A DNA stretch of 64,000 nucleotides from Candidatus Gastranaerophilales bacterium (lineage in GTDB: Bacteria; Cyanobacteriota; Vampirovibrionia; Gastranaerophilales; Gastranaerophilaceae), in assembly GCA_944325865.1 (NCBI GenBank), contig CALVBS010000006.1, positions 87,791 to 151,790 on the forward strand, in the 5' to 3' direction. How positions within the stretch are numbered: the stretch's first letter is position 1; every line of letters begins with the position of its first letter. Both the position numbers and the translations under genes were made by a program. Below the pieces are notes generated by a model, which searched no databases, had not been told where the DNA came from, and saw only the letters and a list, made by a program, of their open reading frames with translations. This document shows positions 16,529-24,897 of the stretch, piece by piece.

Positions 16529-19009
16529 ATGCAAGTATCAATTAACTGGTTAAATGAATTCGTAGATTTATCAAATATAGAAGATGAACAAATTGCTCAT
16601 GAACTTACAATGAGTGGTTTGGAGGTTGAGGCTGTCGAAGAAGTAAAACCTCGATTTACGAATATAAAAACAGTTAAGATTGAGAAAATTGATAATCACC
16701 CGAATTCCGATCATTTACATCTTGTAACGGTTAATACAGGTTCAGGGCTTAAGACTGTTGTTTGCGGTGCTCAAAATATTAAAGAAGGTCAGATTGTTCC
16801 TTATGCATCAGTAGGCAGTCAGGTTCTTGACAGAAAAACCGGTGAAATGTTTACACTTACTCCTGCTGTTATCAGAGGGGTTGAGTCTCAGGGAATGCTT
16901 TGCTCTGCGGATGAATTAGGCGTTGCAGAACGTAATTATCAGGAAGAAGACGGAATTTTGATTTTGAACAGAATTTTCCCTGATGTGAAAATTGGTGAGA
17001 ATGTTGAAGATGTCCTCGGATTTGAAAAAGATACGGTAATTGATGTTGCTCCTACTGCTAACAGAGGAGATCAAATGTCTGTTATAGGGGTTGCAAGAGA
17101 GTTAAGCTCTTTATTTAATACTCCTTTAAAGTTTTCTCCGCTTGAATCAACCAGAGATTTGTCAACCGATAAGTTTAAGGTTGAAATTATTGATAAAGAT
17201 GTTTGCAAATATTATTCAATCGGAGTTTTAAAAGATATCAAAATTAAGCCGTCTCCTGATTGGATGCAGAAAAGACTTCTTTCTTCAGGTATTCGTGCAA
17301 TTAACAATGTGGTTGATATTACGAACTATGTTCTTCTTGAATACGGAACACCTCTGCATGCATTTGATTTGGACAAATTAAACGGTTATTTATGCGTAAG
17401 ACGTGCAAAAGAAGGTGAAAAGCTGGTTACACTTGACGGAGTTGAGAGAACTCTCACCACTGACAGCGTTTTAATTGCTACAAAAGAAGAAGGTGTTTGT
17501 CTTGGCGGTGTATTTGGCGGTGCTAATTCCGAAATTGACGATAATACAACATCAATCGCATTAGAAGCAGCATACTTTACACCTGCAAGCAACAGAAAAT
17601 CTTCAAGAAGTGCGGGATACAGAAGTGAAGCGTCTGCAAGATTTGAACGCGGTATTGACATAGAAGCCGTAAAACCTGCTCTTATGCGTGCAATGCAGCT
17701 TATGGTTGAGCTTGCAGATGCAAAAATTGAGGGTGTTGTAGAAGCAGGAAACAATAAACTGGAACCTATTGAAATTACATTGAGATATCCTCAGGTTAAA
17801 AGAATTTTAGGTGTTGAAATTGCTCCGGAAAGGTGTGATTCAATCCTTGAAAAACTCGGTTTTGAAAAACTCGGCGGAAATACTGCGGCAGCAAAGTTTC
17901 TTGTACCTTCATTCAGAGCATATGATGTCACCCGCGAAATTGATTTAATTGAAGAAATTGCACGTATTAACGGATACGATAAAATAACTCCGACTCTTCC
18001 GAACAAAATGCAGACTCCTGTTGTTACTCTGGAAGAAAAAGTCGCTAAAAAGGTACATGAATTAATGCTTTCTTCCGGTTTGAATGAAATTGTTACAACT
18101 TCGTTAATCGGAAAACCTTTACTTGATAAGTTTATGATTCCCTATGATGATGCAAAAGCTGTTAAAGTATTGAATCCGATTAGTGAAGAATCGGCAATGC
18201 TGCGTGAAACTCTTGCCGTAAGTATTCTTAACTGTATGAAATATAACTACGATAACGGACAGAAAACTTTCTGGGCATACGAAATAGGTAAAACTTACAG
18301 TATTGAAGGTTTATCGGATGAGAAAAACACCGGTGTTAAAGAAACAAAAGTTCTCGCTGGCGTTTTAACGGGAGATGTTGAAAATTCAAAATGGCAGGTC
18401 AAAACTTCTCCTGATTTTTATACAGTTAAAGGCCTTCTGGAAAAACTATTTGCAGAACTGGGCGTTGAAAAACGTATTAAACTTACGCCGTTTGACAAGT
18501 CCCCGCTTGCACAGACTCATGCGATTATGCACCCTTACAGAAGTGCTGCGGTGAATATTCTTGGCAAAAATCTTCAAACTATCGGATATTTCGGTCAAAT
18601 TCATCCGATATTGAAAGATAAGATGAAGTTTAATCAGGATGCATTTATTTTCAAAATTGATTTGGATGCACTGATTGCAATAGTGAAAGAAACTACTCCG
18701 AGGTTTAAGCATCTTCCTCAATATCCGGAAGTTCGACGTGATCTGGCATTTGTTATTAACGAAGATGTTTCTTATGATGATATTCAACGTGTGATAAAAG
18801 GCGGAGTTCAGCAGAATATATTCAAAGGCAGTGAAGTTTTTGATGTATATCACGGCGAAAATATAGAAAAGGGTTACAAGAGTCTTGCATTCAGAATTTA
18901 TATGCAGGATGAAAATGCAACGCTGACAGACGAAGTTATAGATCGTCAGATGCAAAATGTCAGAGAAAAGCTTCAAAAAGCTTATGCTGACATAAGTTTT
19001 AGGGAGTAA
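16529..19009 (+). CDS. pheT: phenylalanine-tRNA ligase beta subunit
   Basis: The 826-residue beta subunit of the bacterial (alpha-beta)2 PheRS. The start MQVSINWLNEFVDL is typical, followed by the tRNA-binding EMAP-like domain (about 40-155), the B3/B4 editing domain (about 215-400), the B5 domain and the C-terminal ferredoxin-fold anticodon-binding domain (about 730-826, FKHLPQYPEVRRDLAFVI). Full length. pheS, often adjacent, is not in this window, so the two subunits are encoded apart. GAGGGAAG is 8 bp before the ATG. The next gene begins 4 bp after the stop and is probably co-transcribed. Confidence 0.98.
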   Translation: MQVSINWLNEFVDLSNIEDEQIAHELTMSGLEVEAVEEVKPRFTNIKTVKIEKIDNHPNSDHLHLVTVNTGSGLKTVVCGAQNIKEGQIVPYASVGSQVLDRKTGEMFTLTPAVIRGVESQGMLCSADELGVAERNYQEEDGILILNRIFPDVKIGENVEDVLGFEKDTVIDVAPTANRGDQMSVIGVARELSSLFNTPLKFSPLESTRDLSTDKFKVEIIDKDVCKYYSIGVLKDIKIKPSPDWMQKRLLSSGIRAINNVVDITNYVLLEYGTPLHAFDLDKLNGYLCVRRAKEGEKLVTLDGVERTLTTDSVLIATKEEGVCLGGVFGGANSEIDDNTTSIALEAAYFTPASNRKSSRSAGYRSEASARFERGIDIEAVKPALMRAMQLMVELADAKIEGVVEAGNNKLEPIEITLRYPQVKRILGVEIAPERCDSILEKLGFEKLGGNTAAAKFLVPSFRAYDVTREIDLIEEIARINGYDKITPTLPNKMQTPVVTLEEKVAKKVHELMLSSGLNEIVTTSLIGKPLLDKFMIPYDDAKAVKVLNPISEESAMLRETLAVSILNCMKYNYDNGQKTFWAYEIGKTYSIEGLSDEKNTGVKETKVLAGVLTGDVENSKWQVKTSPDFYTVKGLLEKLFAELGVEKRIKLTPFDKSPLAQTHAIMHPYRSAAVNILGKNLQTIGYFGQIHPILKDKMKFNQDAFIFKIDLDALIAIVKETTPRFKHLPQYPEVRRDLAFVINEDVSYDDIQRVIKGGVQQNIFKGSEVFDVYHGENIEKGYKSLAFRIYMQDENATLTDEVIDRQMQNVREKLQKAYADISFRE

Positions 19010-19012
19010 TCT

Positions 19013-19657
19013 ATGAAAAAAATAATAGTTTTAATTTTTGTGTTTTTTGCGATGGCATTACAGAGTCTTGCTGTTGACGTGTTACCGGATACAGTAAGTT
19101 TTATCAGGACAAACACTCTGGGAGTGTATCAGGTTTCAAGTCCTATTACTCTGTATTCACAGCCTGATGTAAATTCCGAAATTAAAACTGTTATTAAATA
19201 TACCAAGGATGTACTTGAACCTGTAAATTTGGTTTTTCAGGATGTGTTTATTGTATTTAAGGGGGATAAAGAGCTTGCCCTTATGGCAGTTACCGATGAA
19301 ACAGAAGATTGGGTTGAAGTTATATATGATAACAAACTGGGTTTAACCGGCTGGATAAAAAAAGATGATCCTTATAAATTTGCGACCTGGGTCAATTTTT
19401 ATAATATGTACGGTAAAAAATACGGGCTGAAATTTTTAAACGGAACCCCTGAACAGATAAAAAATATACATGGTTCGCCTGATGAAACTTCAAAAGTTAT
19501 AACCACAATAAACTATCCGAGAAATATTAATCTAAGTATTATCCGCGGGAACTGGATGCTTGTAACCGTTCTTGATGTTGATAAAACACCTAAAACAGGT
19601 TTTATCAGATGGCGTGGTGAAGACGGCGTTAAGTATCTTTTTCCTGCAATAAGATAG
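19013..19657 (+). CDS. exported SH3-like domain protein
   Basis: A 214-residue protein with a signal peptide (about 1-20, MKKIIVLIFVFFAMALQSLA). The mature part looks like two bacterial SH3-like repeats: one around 45-125 (VSSPITLYSQPDVNSEI... WVEVIYDNKLGLTGWIKKDD) and a second around 150-208 (GSPDETSKVI... GNWMLVTVLD...TGFIRW). Such domains bind cell-wall peptides or act as modules in envelope proteins. No catalytic domain is seen. It starts 3 bp after the pheT stop, with GGGAG overlapping the end of pheT. A new promoter and riboswitch follow. Confidence 0.75.
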   Translation: MKKIIVLIFVFFAMALQSLAVDVLPDTVSFIRTNTLGVYQVSSPITLYSQPDVNSEIKTVIKYTKDVLEPVNLVFQDVFIVFKGDKELALMAVTDETEDWVEVIYDNKLGLTGWIKKDDPYKFATWVNFYNMYGKKYGLKFLNGTPEQIKNIHGSPDETSKVITTINYPRNINLSIIRGNWMLVTVLDVDKTPKTGFIRWRGEDGVKYLFPAIR

Positions 19658-19673
19658 TTTTACTTATATTCTG

Positions 19674-19702
19674 TTGACAAATTTTAAACAAAGTTTTAAA
19701 AT
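19674..19702 (+). promoter_or_regulatory. sigma-70 promoter of the nrdD riboswitch transcript
   Basis: -35 TTGACA (19674-19679), 17 bp, -10 TAAAAT (19697-19702). Transcription would start near 19709, just before the riboswitch. Confidence 0.75.
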
Positions 19703-19716
19703 AGATTTACTATTTT

Positions 19717-19814
19717 GAGGAAAGCATGGGTGAAAATCCCTCACTGGACCGCAGCCGTTACAGTCGGAATGCTCATTATAGTTGATGTTACCACGGAAAT
19801 CTGGGAGATTTTTT
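19717..19814 (+). ncRNA. cobalamin riboswitch controlling nrdD
   Basis: The leader has the cobalamin aptamer core: GAGGAAAGC, GGGTGAAAATCCC (19728-19740), CTGGACCGCAGCCGTTAC and AGTCGGAATGC, with GCAT/ATGC arms closing the core. A second copy with the same conserved blocks is at 26421-26480. The expression platform (19798-19814) is a small hairpin AATCT/AGATT followed by T's, with the Shine-Dalgarno GGGAG in its loop. B12 binding should lower expression of the B12-independent reductase. The class is recognised by motif, not by a covariance model. Confidence 0.85.
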
Positions 19815-21671
19815 ATGAACAATACTATTTTGAAAAACGGCACAAATGTTGTGTCTCTGGAAACTGCAAAAAAAGCTTACGTATCTAATCCTTCAAGCGA
19901 AAAAAAAGAAGACAACATTACTCTTGTTGAAGGTTATTTGAAGCAGCTTGACTGGAAAGTCAATGAAAATTCAAACATGTCCTATTCAATTCAGGGGCTC
20001 AACAATTATATTGCTTCGGAAGTAAGCAAAAATTACTGGTTAAACAAAATTTATAACGAAAAAATCAGAAATGCTCACATTAGCGGAGATATTCACATCC
20101 ACGATTTGAATATTATATCTGTGTATTGTGTGGGCTGGGATTTGAAAGACTTACTAATGGAAGGTTTTAAAGGCGTCAAGGGTAAAATTGAAAGCAAGCC
20201 TCCGAAACATTTCAGAACCGCCTTAGGACAAATTGTTAATTTTATGTACACAATGCAGGGCGAAGCTGCAGGGGCTCAGGCATTTTCAAATTTTGATACT
20301 CTTCTGGCACCTTTCATAAGATATGATAACCTTTCTTTTGAACAGGTAAAACAGGCCATGCAGGAATTTGTATTTAATATGAATGTTCCGACCCGTGTTG
20401 GATTTCAAACTCCGTTTACTAATATTACAATGGATTTAACTGTCCCTTCGTATTATGCCGAACAACCGGTTATAATCGGCGGTGAACTTATGGAAGATAC
20501 ATATAAAGAATTTCAGCCTGAAATGGATTTGTTAAACAAGGCATTCTTTGAGGTTATGATGGAAGGAGATGCTTCTGGCAGGGTCTTTACCTTCCCTATT
20601 CCGACATACAATATTACAAAGGATTTTGACTGGAATAACGAAAAGCTTAACGGATTATGGGAAATGACTGCAAAATACGGTATCCCTTATTTTTCAAACT
20701 TTATAAATTCTGATATGTCACCTGAAGATGCACGTTCAATGTGCTGCAGATTAAGAATAGATAACCGTGAACTTGAATACAGAGGCGGCGGCTTGTTCGG
20801 TTCAAATCCTCTCACGGGTTCAGTCGGGGTTGTAACTATTAACCTGCCTAAAATTGCTGATAACGTTAAAAATAAAGGCGAATTTTTTGAAAAACTTTCA
20901 CAACACATGGAGATAGCTAAAGAAAGCCTTGAAATAAAAAGAAAATTACTTGAAGATTTAACTGATAAAAACCTTTATCCATACACAAAATTTTATTTAA
21001 GAGATATAAAAGCACGTTTCGGTGTTTATTGGAAAAACCATTTTTCAACAATAGGTTTAATAGGTATGAACGAGGCTTGTTTAAATCTTCTCGGTTCGGA
21101 TATCGGGAGTTTCAGAGGTAAACAATTTGCACTTGACGTAATGGACTTTATGAGAGCAAAAATTGTTGAATTTCAGAAACAAACAGGTAACAACTACAAC
21201 CTTGAAGCAACTCCCGGGGAAGGAACTTCTTACAGGCTTGCAAAACTTGACAGAAACCATAAATATAAATATTTTACAAATTCAACCCAGCTGCCGGTAA
21301 ATTATTCCGATGATATCTTTGAGGTTCTTGACCATCAGGATGATTTGCAGACAAAATATACCGGCGGAACCGTTGTACATATTTTTGCGGGAGAAAGAAT
21401 TTCAAATATTGAAACAATGAAAAATCTTGTTAAAAAAGTCTGCAATAATTACAAACTTCCATATTTCACATTTTCTCCGACCTTTAGTACATGTCCTAAT
21501 CATGGCTATGTCGCAGGTGAACATTTTAAATGTCCTGACTGCGGTGCTGATTGTGAAGTTTATTCAAGAATCGTAGGCTACATAAGACCAATTAGTCAGT
21601 GGAATAAAGGTAAACAAATGGAATTTCATAATAGAACACCTTTTGATGTTGAAGCATGCGGATGTAATTAA
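19815..21671 (+). CDS. nrdD: anaerobic (class III) ribonucleoside-triphosphate reductase
   Basis: A 618-residue glycyl-radical enzyme that makes dNTPs without oxygen. The C-terminus has the zinc-site cysteines (CPNHGYV..FKCPDCGADC) and the glycyl-radical loop RIVGYIRPISQWNKGK. The finger-loop region includes CCRLRIDNRELEYRGGGLFGS. There is no N-terminal ATP-cone, so allosteric control may differ from the E. coli enzyme. The start at 19815 is preferred because GGGAG lies 8 bp upstream; an in-frame ATG at 19782 would lie inside the riboswitch platform. nrdG follows 89 bp downstream. B12 control implies that a B12-dependent class II reductase exists elsewhere in the genome. Confidence 0.97.
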   Translation: MNNTILKNGTNVVSLETAKKAYVSNPSSEKKEDNITLVEGYLKQLDWKVNENSNMSYSIQGLNNYIASEVSKNYWLNKIYNEKIRNAHISGDIHIHDLNIISVYCVGWDLKDLLMEGFKGVKGKIESKPPKHFRTALGQIVNFMYTMQGEAAGAQAFSNFDTLLAPFIRYDNLSFEQVKQAMQEFVFNMNVPTRVGFQTPFTNITMDLTVPSYYAEQPVIIGGELMEDTYKEFQPEMDLLNKAFFEVMMEGDASGRVFTFPIPTYNITKDFDWNNEKLNGLWEMTAKYGIPYFSNFINSDMSPEDARSMCCRLRIDNRELEYRGGGLFGSNPLTGSVGVVTINLPKIADNVKNKGEFFEKLSQHMEIAKESLEIKRKLLEDLTDKNLYPYTKFYLRDIKARFGVYWKNHFSTIGLIGMNEACLNLLGSDIGSFRGKQFALDVMDFMRAKIVEFQKQTGNNYNLEATPGEGTSYRLAKLDRNHKYKYFTNSTQLPVNYSDDIFEVLDHQDDLQTKYTGGTVVHIFAGERISNIETMKNLVKKVCNNYKLPYFTFSPTFSTCPNHGYVAGEHFKCPDCGADCEVYSRIVGYIRPISQWNKGKQMEFHNRTPFDVEACGCN

Positions 21672-21703
21672 AAATATGGAGTGTAAAAAGGATAAGAAGT
21701 TTA

Positions 21704-21738
21704 GGAGGCTGAGGAGAATTGTTATTCTCCGTGCCTCC
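21704..21738 (+). promoter_or_regulatory. long stem-loop between nrdD and nrdG
   Basis: GGAGGC (21704-21709) pairs with GCCTCC (21733-21738), and GGAGAAT (21713-21719) with ATTCTCC (21724-21730). No T-run follows, so it is not a classic terminator. The 5' arm hides an AGGAGG that is too far from the nrdG start to serve it. It may set transcript stability or the nrdD:nrdG ratio. Confidence 0.55.
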
Positions 21739-21760
21739 GCTCTTCACCTTTAAATAAATT

Positions 21761-22429
21761 ATGTTGATAGGCGGATTACAAAAAACTTCATTACTGGATT
21801 TTCCGGGGAAAATAAGTGCGATAGTATTCACAGCAGGGTGTAATTTCCGATGCGGTTATTGTCACAATCCCGAATTAATTCATCCGGTTACTACAGTGAA
21901 AGATATTTTTGAATTTTTAAATACCAGAAGAGGTAAACTTGACGGTGTGGTAATTACCGGCGGGGAGCCCTGTTTACAGAAAGATTTGCCGGAATTTATA
22001 AAAAAAATTAAATTTATGGATTTTGCTGTAAAACTTGATACAAACGGGAGTTTTCCACAGATGCTTGACGCGGTTTTGCCTTATTTGGATTATGTTGCAA
22101 TGGATATAAAAGCCCCTCTGTCCAAGTATTCAAGCATTGTTAATACTGAAATTGATACGAATAAAATTTTAAAAAGTATCAATATTCTTAAAAACAGTCA
22201 TTTAGATTATGAATTTCGTACAACAGTTTTGAGGTCTCAGCTTTCATATAAAGATTTTGAAGAAATAGGCAGGCTTATACAAAATGCACCGCGATATTTT
22301 TTGCAAAAATTTGTATCCTCAAAGATTTTGGATACATCTTTGCAAAACGAAAAAACATATTCCGATTCAGAGTTTGAAGAGATAAAAAAAATCTTAACAC
22401 CTTATATCTCTGAAATATATATAAGATAA
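21761..22429 (+). CDS. nrdG: anaerobic ribonucleotide reductase-activating protein (radical SAM)
   Basis: A 222-residue radical SAM activase that puts the glycyl radical on NrdD. It starts MLIGGLQKTSLLDFPGK, typical of this NrdG type, and has the 4Fe-4S motif CNFRCGYC at about 28-35, followed by the GGEPCLQ SAM-binding loop at about 67-73. Directly downstream of nrdD, so it shares the riboswitch-controlled transcript. No Shine-Dalgarno is visible within 15 bp of the ATG; translation may depend on the upstream hairpin or on A/T-rich context. The start is set by family conservation. Confidence 0.95.
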   Translation: MLIGGLQKTSLLDFPGKISAIVFTAGCNFRCGYCHNPELIHPVTTVKDIFEFLNTRRGKLDGVVITGGEPCLQKDLPEFIKKIKFMDFAVKLDTNGSFPQMLDAVLPYLDYVAMDIKAPLSKYSSIVNTEIDTNKILKSINILKNSHLDYEFRTTVLRSQLSYKDFEEIGRLIQNAPRYFLQKFVSSKILDTSLQNEKTYSDSEFEEIKKILTPYISEIYIR

Positions 22430-22480
22430 TGATTAAGATTTCTTAAAATTCAGATTGCGGGTATTCACTATTTAAAATGT

Positions 22481-23326
22481 ATGAAGTACAATAGATATAT
22501 CATGAGTGTTGTTGAAGAAAAATTATATTCTGACATCCCGCCGACAAAGTTGAGGAATAAAGAGGAGAAATTTAAACCGGCTAAAACAAGCAAATTTTGG
22601 CTCTGGGTTGCAAGTATGTTTTTCTTTAACATGCTTCAGAACAGATTTTATGCTTTCCGTTATAAGGGTGCTGAAAATGTAATAGAAAAAGGCGTTCCTA
22701 CAATTCTGTTTGCACCGCATTGCAACTGGTGGGACGGAATTGTTATGTATAATGTTACTCACAGAATTTTTCATAAAGAAATTCGTTTGATGATAGAAGA
22801 ACTTAACAGATTTCCTCTCTTAAGACGGGGCGGAGGGTATTCTGTATGTAAAAAATCCCCTCAATCAGCAATGAAAGCTCTTCAATATTCTGTTGATGTA
22901 GTGGGTGATTTGAAGAATATTTTGTGTATTTTTCCTCAAGGAATAATTAGACCTCCGCATTACAGACCAATGGTATTTCAGACGGGATTGGCATATATTG
23001 CACAAAATGCCGTTAAAAGATACGGTAAAGTAAATCTTGTTCCAATGGCTGTTGATTATACTTTTTTAAGAGATAATCGTCCGGAAGTTATTGTCGAATT
23101 TGGAGAAAAACTTACTTTTACAAAAGATAACATTATATCGGACAGAAAACAGCTTACTCATATATTGGAAAGAAGTTTGGAACAAACTTGTGATAAACAA
23201 ATGCATACTATTGCTGAAGGTGATTTAGATAACCATAAAATATTATTTAAGCAGCATTTAAAGTGGTACAGAAGAATAGAACAACGATTAAAACGTATTG
23301 ATATTCCGCCTGTTGCTGATGTTTAA
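22481..23326 (+). CDS. PlsC-like 1-acylglycerol-3-phosphate acyltransferase family protein
   Basis: A 281-residue acyltransferase. The family box HX4D is HCNWWD at about 79-84 (APHCNWWDG), and the FPQG motif (usually FPEG) is at about 150-153. A hydrophobic segment near residues 40-54 (LWVASMFFFNML) probably anchors it to the membrane. It would transfer fatty acyl chains in phospholipid or lipid A/glycolipid synthesis; the exact acceptor is open. The ATG at 22481 has no Shine-Dalgarno. A second in-frame ATG at 22502 (MSVVEEKLYSD) is equally possible. A strong terminator follows. Confidence 0.85.
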   Translation: MKYNRYIMSVVEEKLYSDIPPTKLRNKEEKFKPAKTSKFWLWVASMFFFNMLQNRFYAFRYKGAENVIEKGVPTILFAPHCNWWDGIVMYNVTHRIFHKEIRLMIEELNRFPLLRRGGGYSVCKKSPQSAMKALQYSVDVVGDLKNILCIFPQGIIRPPHYRPMVFQTGLAYIAQNAVKRYGKVNLVPMAVDYTFLRDNRPEVIVEFGEKLTFTKDNIISDRKQLTHILERSLEQTCDKQMHTIAEGDLDNHKILFKQHLKWYRRIEQRLKRIDIPPVADV

Positions 23327-23341
23327 TTAAAATAAAACAAG

Positions 23342-23369
23342 AAAAAGACCGAAGGAATTCGGTCTTTTT
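23342..23369. terminator. bidirectional Rho-independent terminator
   Basis: AAAAAGACCGA (23342-23352) pairs with TCGGTCTTTTT (23359-23369). It lies between the convergent acyltransferase and LysM genes. Confidence 0.9.
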
Positions 23370-23406
23370 ATGAAATATGGCTGACTAATATTTTATGATT
23401 TCGGGA

Positions 23407-24612
23407 TTAAGAGAGAACTGCTTCGGCTGTTTTTTCACCTGCGAACCAACCGCCGATACTGCCAATGATACCTCCGACTAATGCACCTGCGGCTGTTCCG
23501 ACTACAGGTACTGCGGAACCGATTGCGGCACCGGCCATAGCACCGAGCTTGGCACCTGCCCATGCTCCACCGACTGCTGAAGCCGTTGTAGCTCCTTTCT
23601 TAACAGCGGCTTTTGTTCCGCCTTTTTCATATGCATCTGCAATTTCTACTGCGGCGTATGCTACTGCTAAAGGTTTTGCTACTTTGCCTGCAGCTTTCAT
23701 AATAGTAGGAGCAGCCTTGCCTGTCGCTGTCAGTGCAGCTTTACCGCCTTTTGCGGCAGCCTTACCGGTAGCCTTTGCAGCTGATTTAGTTGCTGCTGCT
23801 GCAGATTTTGCTGCAGATTTTGTTTTAGAAACAATTTTATTAGCTGCAGCTTTTACGCTGTTACCTGCTGATTTTGCGGCATTGGCACCTTTTTCCAATA
23901 CAACTTTTTCAGCTTTTAATGCATCAATTTTGGCTGCACTTGCTTTACCTTTAAGTTTTTCTCCGGCTGCAACGATTTTTGCTTTTCCTGATTTTAAAGC
24001 ATCTTTAGTAGCTGCGGATAGTTTTTGTACCTGTTGTTTAGTTGCATCCGTTACCTTGCTAACTCCATTTTTAGTTGCTTGAGCTGCGTGTACCAATCCG
24101 TCTTTTGCTGCGACTGCTGCTTTTTTAGTTGCTGCTGCAGTTGCTTTTGCCGCTGTTTTTGTTTTCTGGGCAGCTACAACGGCACCTTTTTTAACGTAAG
24201 GAGCAGTTTTTTCTGCCAATCTCATACCTATAACACCTGCTGCTGCACCTCCTGCTGCATAAAGAAACGGATTGCCTGTCAAGGAAGCTTGTTGTTGAGT
24301 TTCCTGTTGAGGTGTTTGAATTTCTTCAGCAGTTGTTGCCGGAGTTGCTTCTCCATGAGGAAGAGCTGCCGGATTTTCCTGAGCTTGTTCCTGCGGGATG
24401 TGTGCAGTAGGTTCATTACCTTGTTGTTCCTGCGGAACTTCTCTGGTAAATGTGTCCATTTTTGCTTCCGGTAATTTAATAGTGTCATTTGCAAAAATTA
24501 AATTCTGGTTTTTAATTTGCGGATTTAATTTCATTAAAGTTTTTACATCTGTACAATGTGTTCTTGCGATACGTGACAAGTTGTCACCATGTTGAATAAC
24601 ATAGTCTGCCAT
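23407..24612 (-). CDS. LysM protein with histone H1-like and glycine-zipper regions
   Basis: A 401-residue three-part protein. Residues 1-48 form a LysM domain (YVIQHGDNLSRIARTHCTDVKTLMKLNPQI), which binds peptidoglycan or chitin-type glycans. After a Gln/Pro-rich linker and a hydrophobic patch near 113-128, residues about 130-315 are Lys/Ala-rich (AAKATAAATKKAAVAAK, KSAAKSAAAATKSAAK), like histone H1 or bacterial HU-like tails. The last 60 residues are a glycine zipper (GAMAGAAIGSAVPVVGTAAGALVGGIIGSIGG), likely membrane-inserting. No N-terminal signal peptide precedes the LysM domain. The Ala-rich region makes long spurious frames on plus. GGAGAT is 9 bp before the ATG. Function unknown. Confidence 0.8.
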   Translation of the reverse strand: MADYVIQHGDNLSRIARTHCTDVKTLMKLNPQIKNQNLIFANDTIKLPEAKMDTFTREVPQEQQGNEPTAHIPQEQAQENPAALPHGEATPATTAEEIQTPQQETQQQASLTGNPFLYAAGGAAAGVIGMRLAEKTAPYVKKGAVVAAQKTKTAAKATAAATKKAAVAAKDGLVHAAQATKNGVSKVTDATKQQVQKLSAATKDALKSGKAKIVAAGEKLKGKASAAKIDALKAEKVVLEKGANAAKSAGNSVKAAANKIVSKTKSAAKSAAAATKSAAKATGKAAAKGGKAALTATGKAAPTIMKAAGKVAKPLAVAYAAVEIADAYEKGGTKAAVKKGATTASAVGGAWAGAKLGAMAGAAIGSAVPVVGTAAGALVGGIIGSIGGWFAGEKTAEAVLS

Positions 24613-24897
24613 AATAAATAATCTCCTTTTTCCCTTAAAATATTCCCCGATGTATCTTTTAGATACCTCTTATACTCATGTAAAGGATTATATTTAAAAA
24701 AAATTGCCTTATACGGGATACATAAATTTTATATAAAATCTGAAAATGGGTTAAAATAAGGTCTATTTGCCATTTTTATGAGATTTACATTTCTTAATAT
24801 TTTGTGTTTAAAGCTTAAATATTTAAATATAGGATTTTATGAATTTAACAAATCTCAACTAATTAGCAAAAAAAATTTTTAGAAGTTTTGTAAAAGT

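Noticed and set aside
22441..22502. Leaderless start for the PlsC-like gene
   Set aside because: TATTTA stands 6 nt before ATG 22481, but the box is poor and TACAAT lies 9 nt before the second ATG; the evidence is ambiguous.
23465..24082. Ala/Pro-rich 205-codon frame on plus
   Set aside because: It is the reverse complement of the Ala/Lys-rich part of the LysM gene; no ribosome site, and its composition is a by-product of that repeat-rich DNA.
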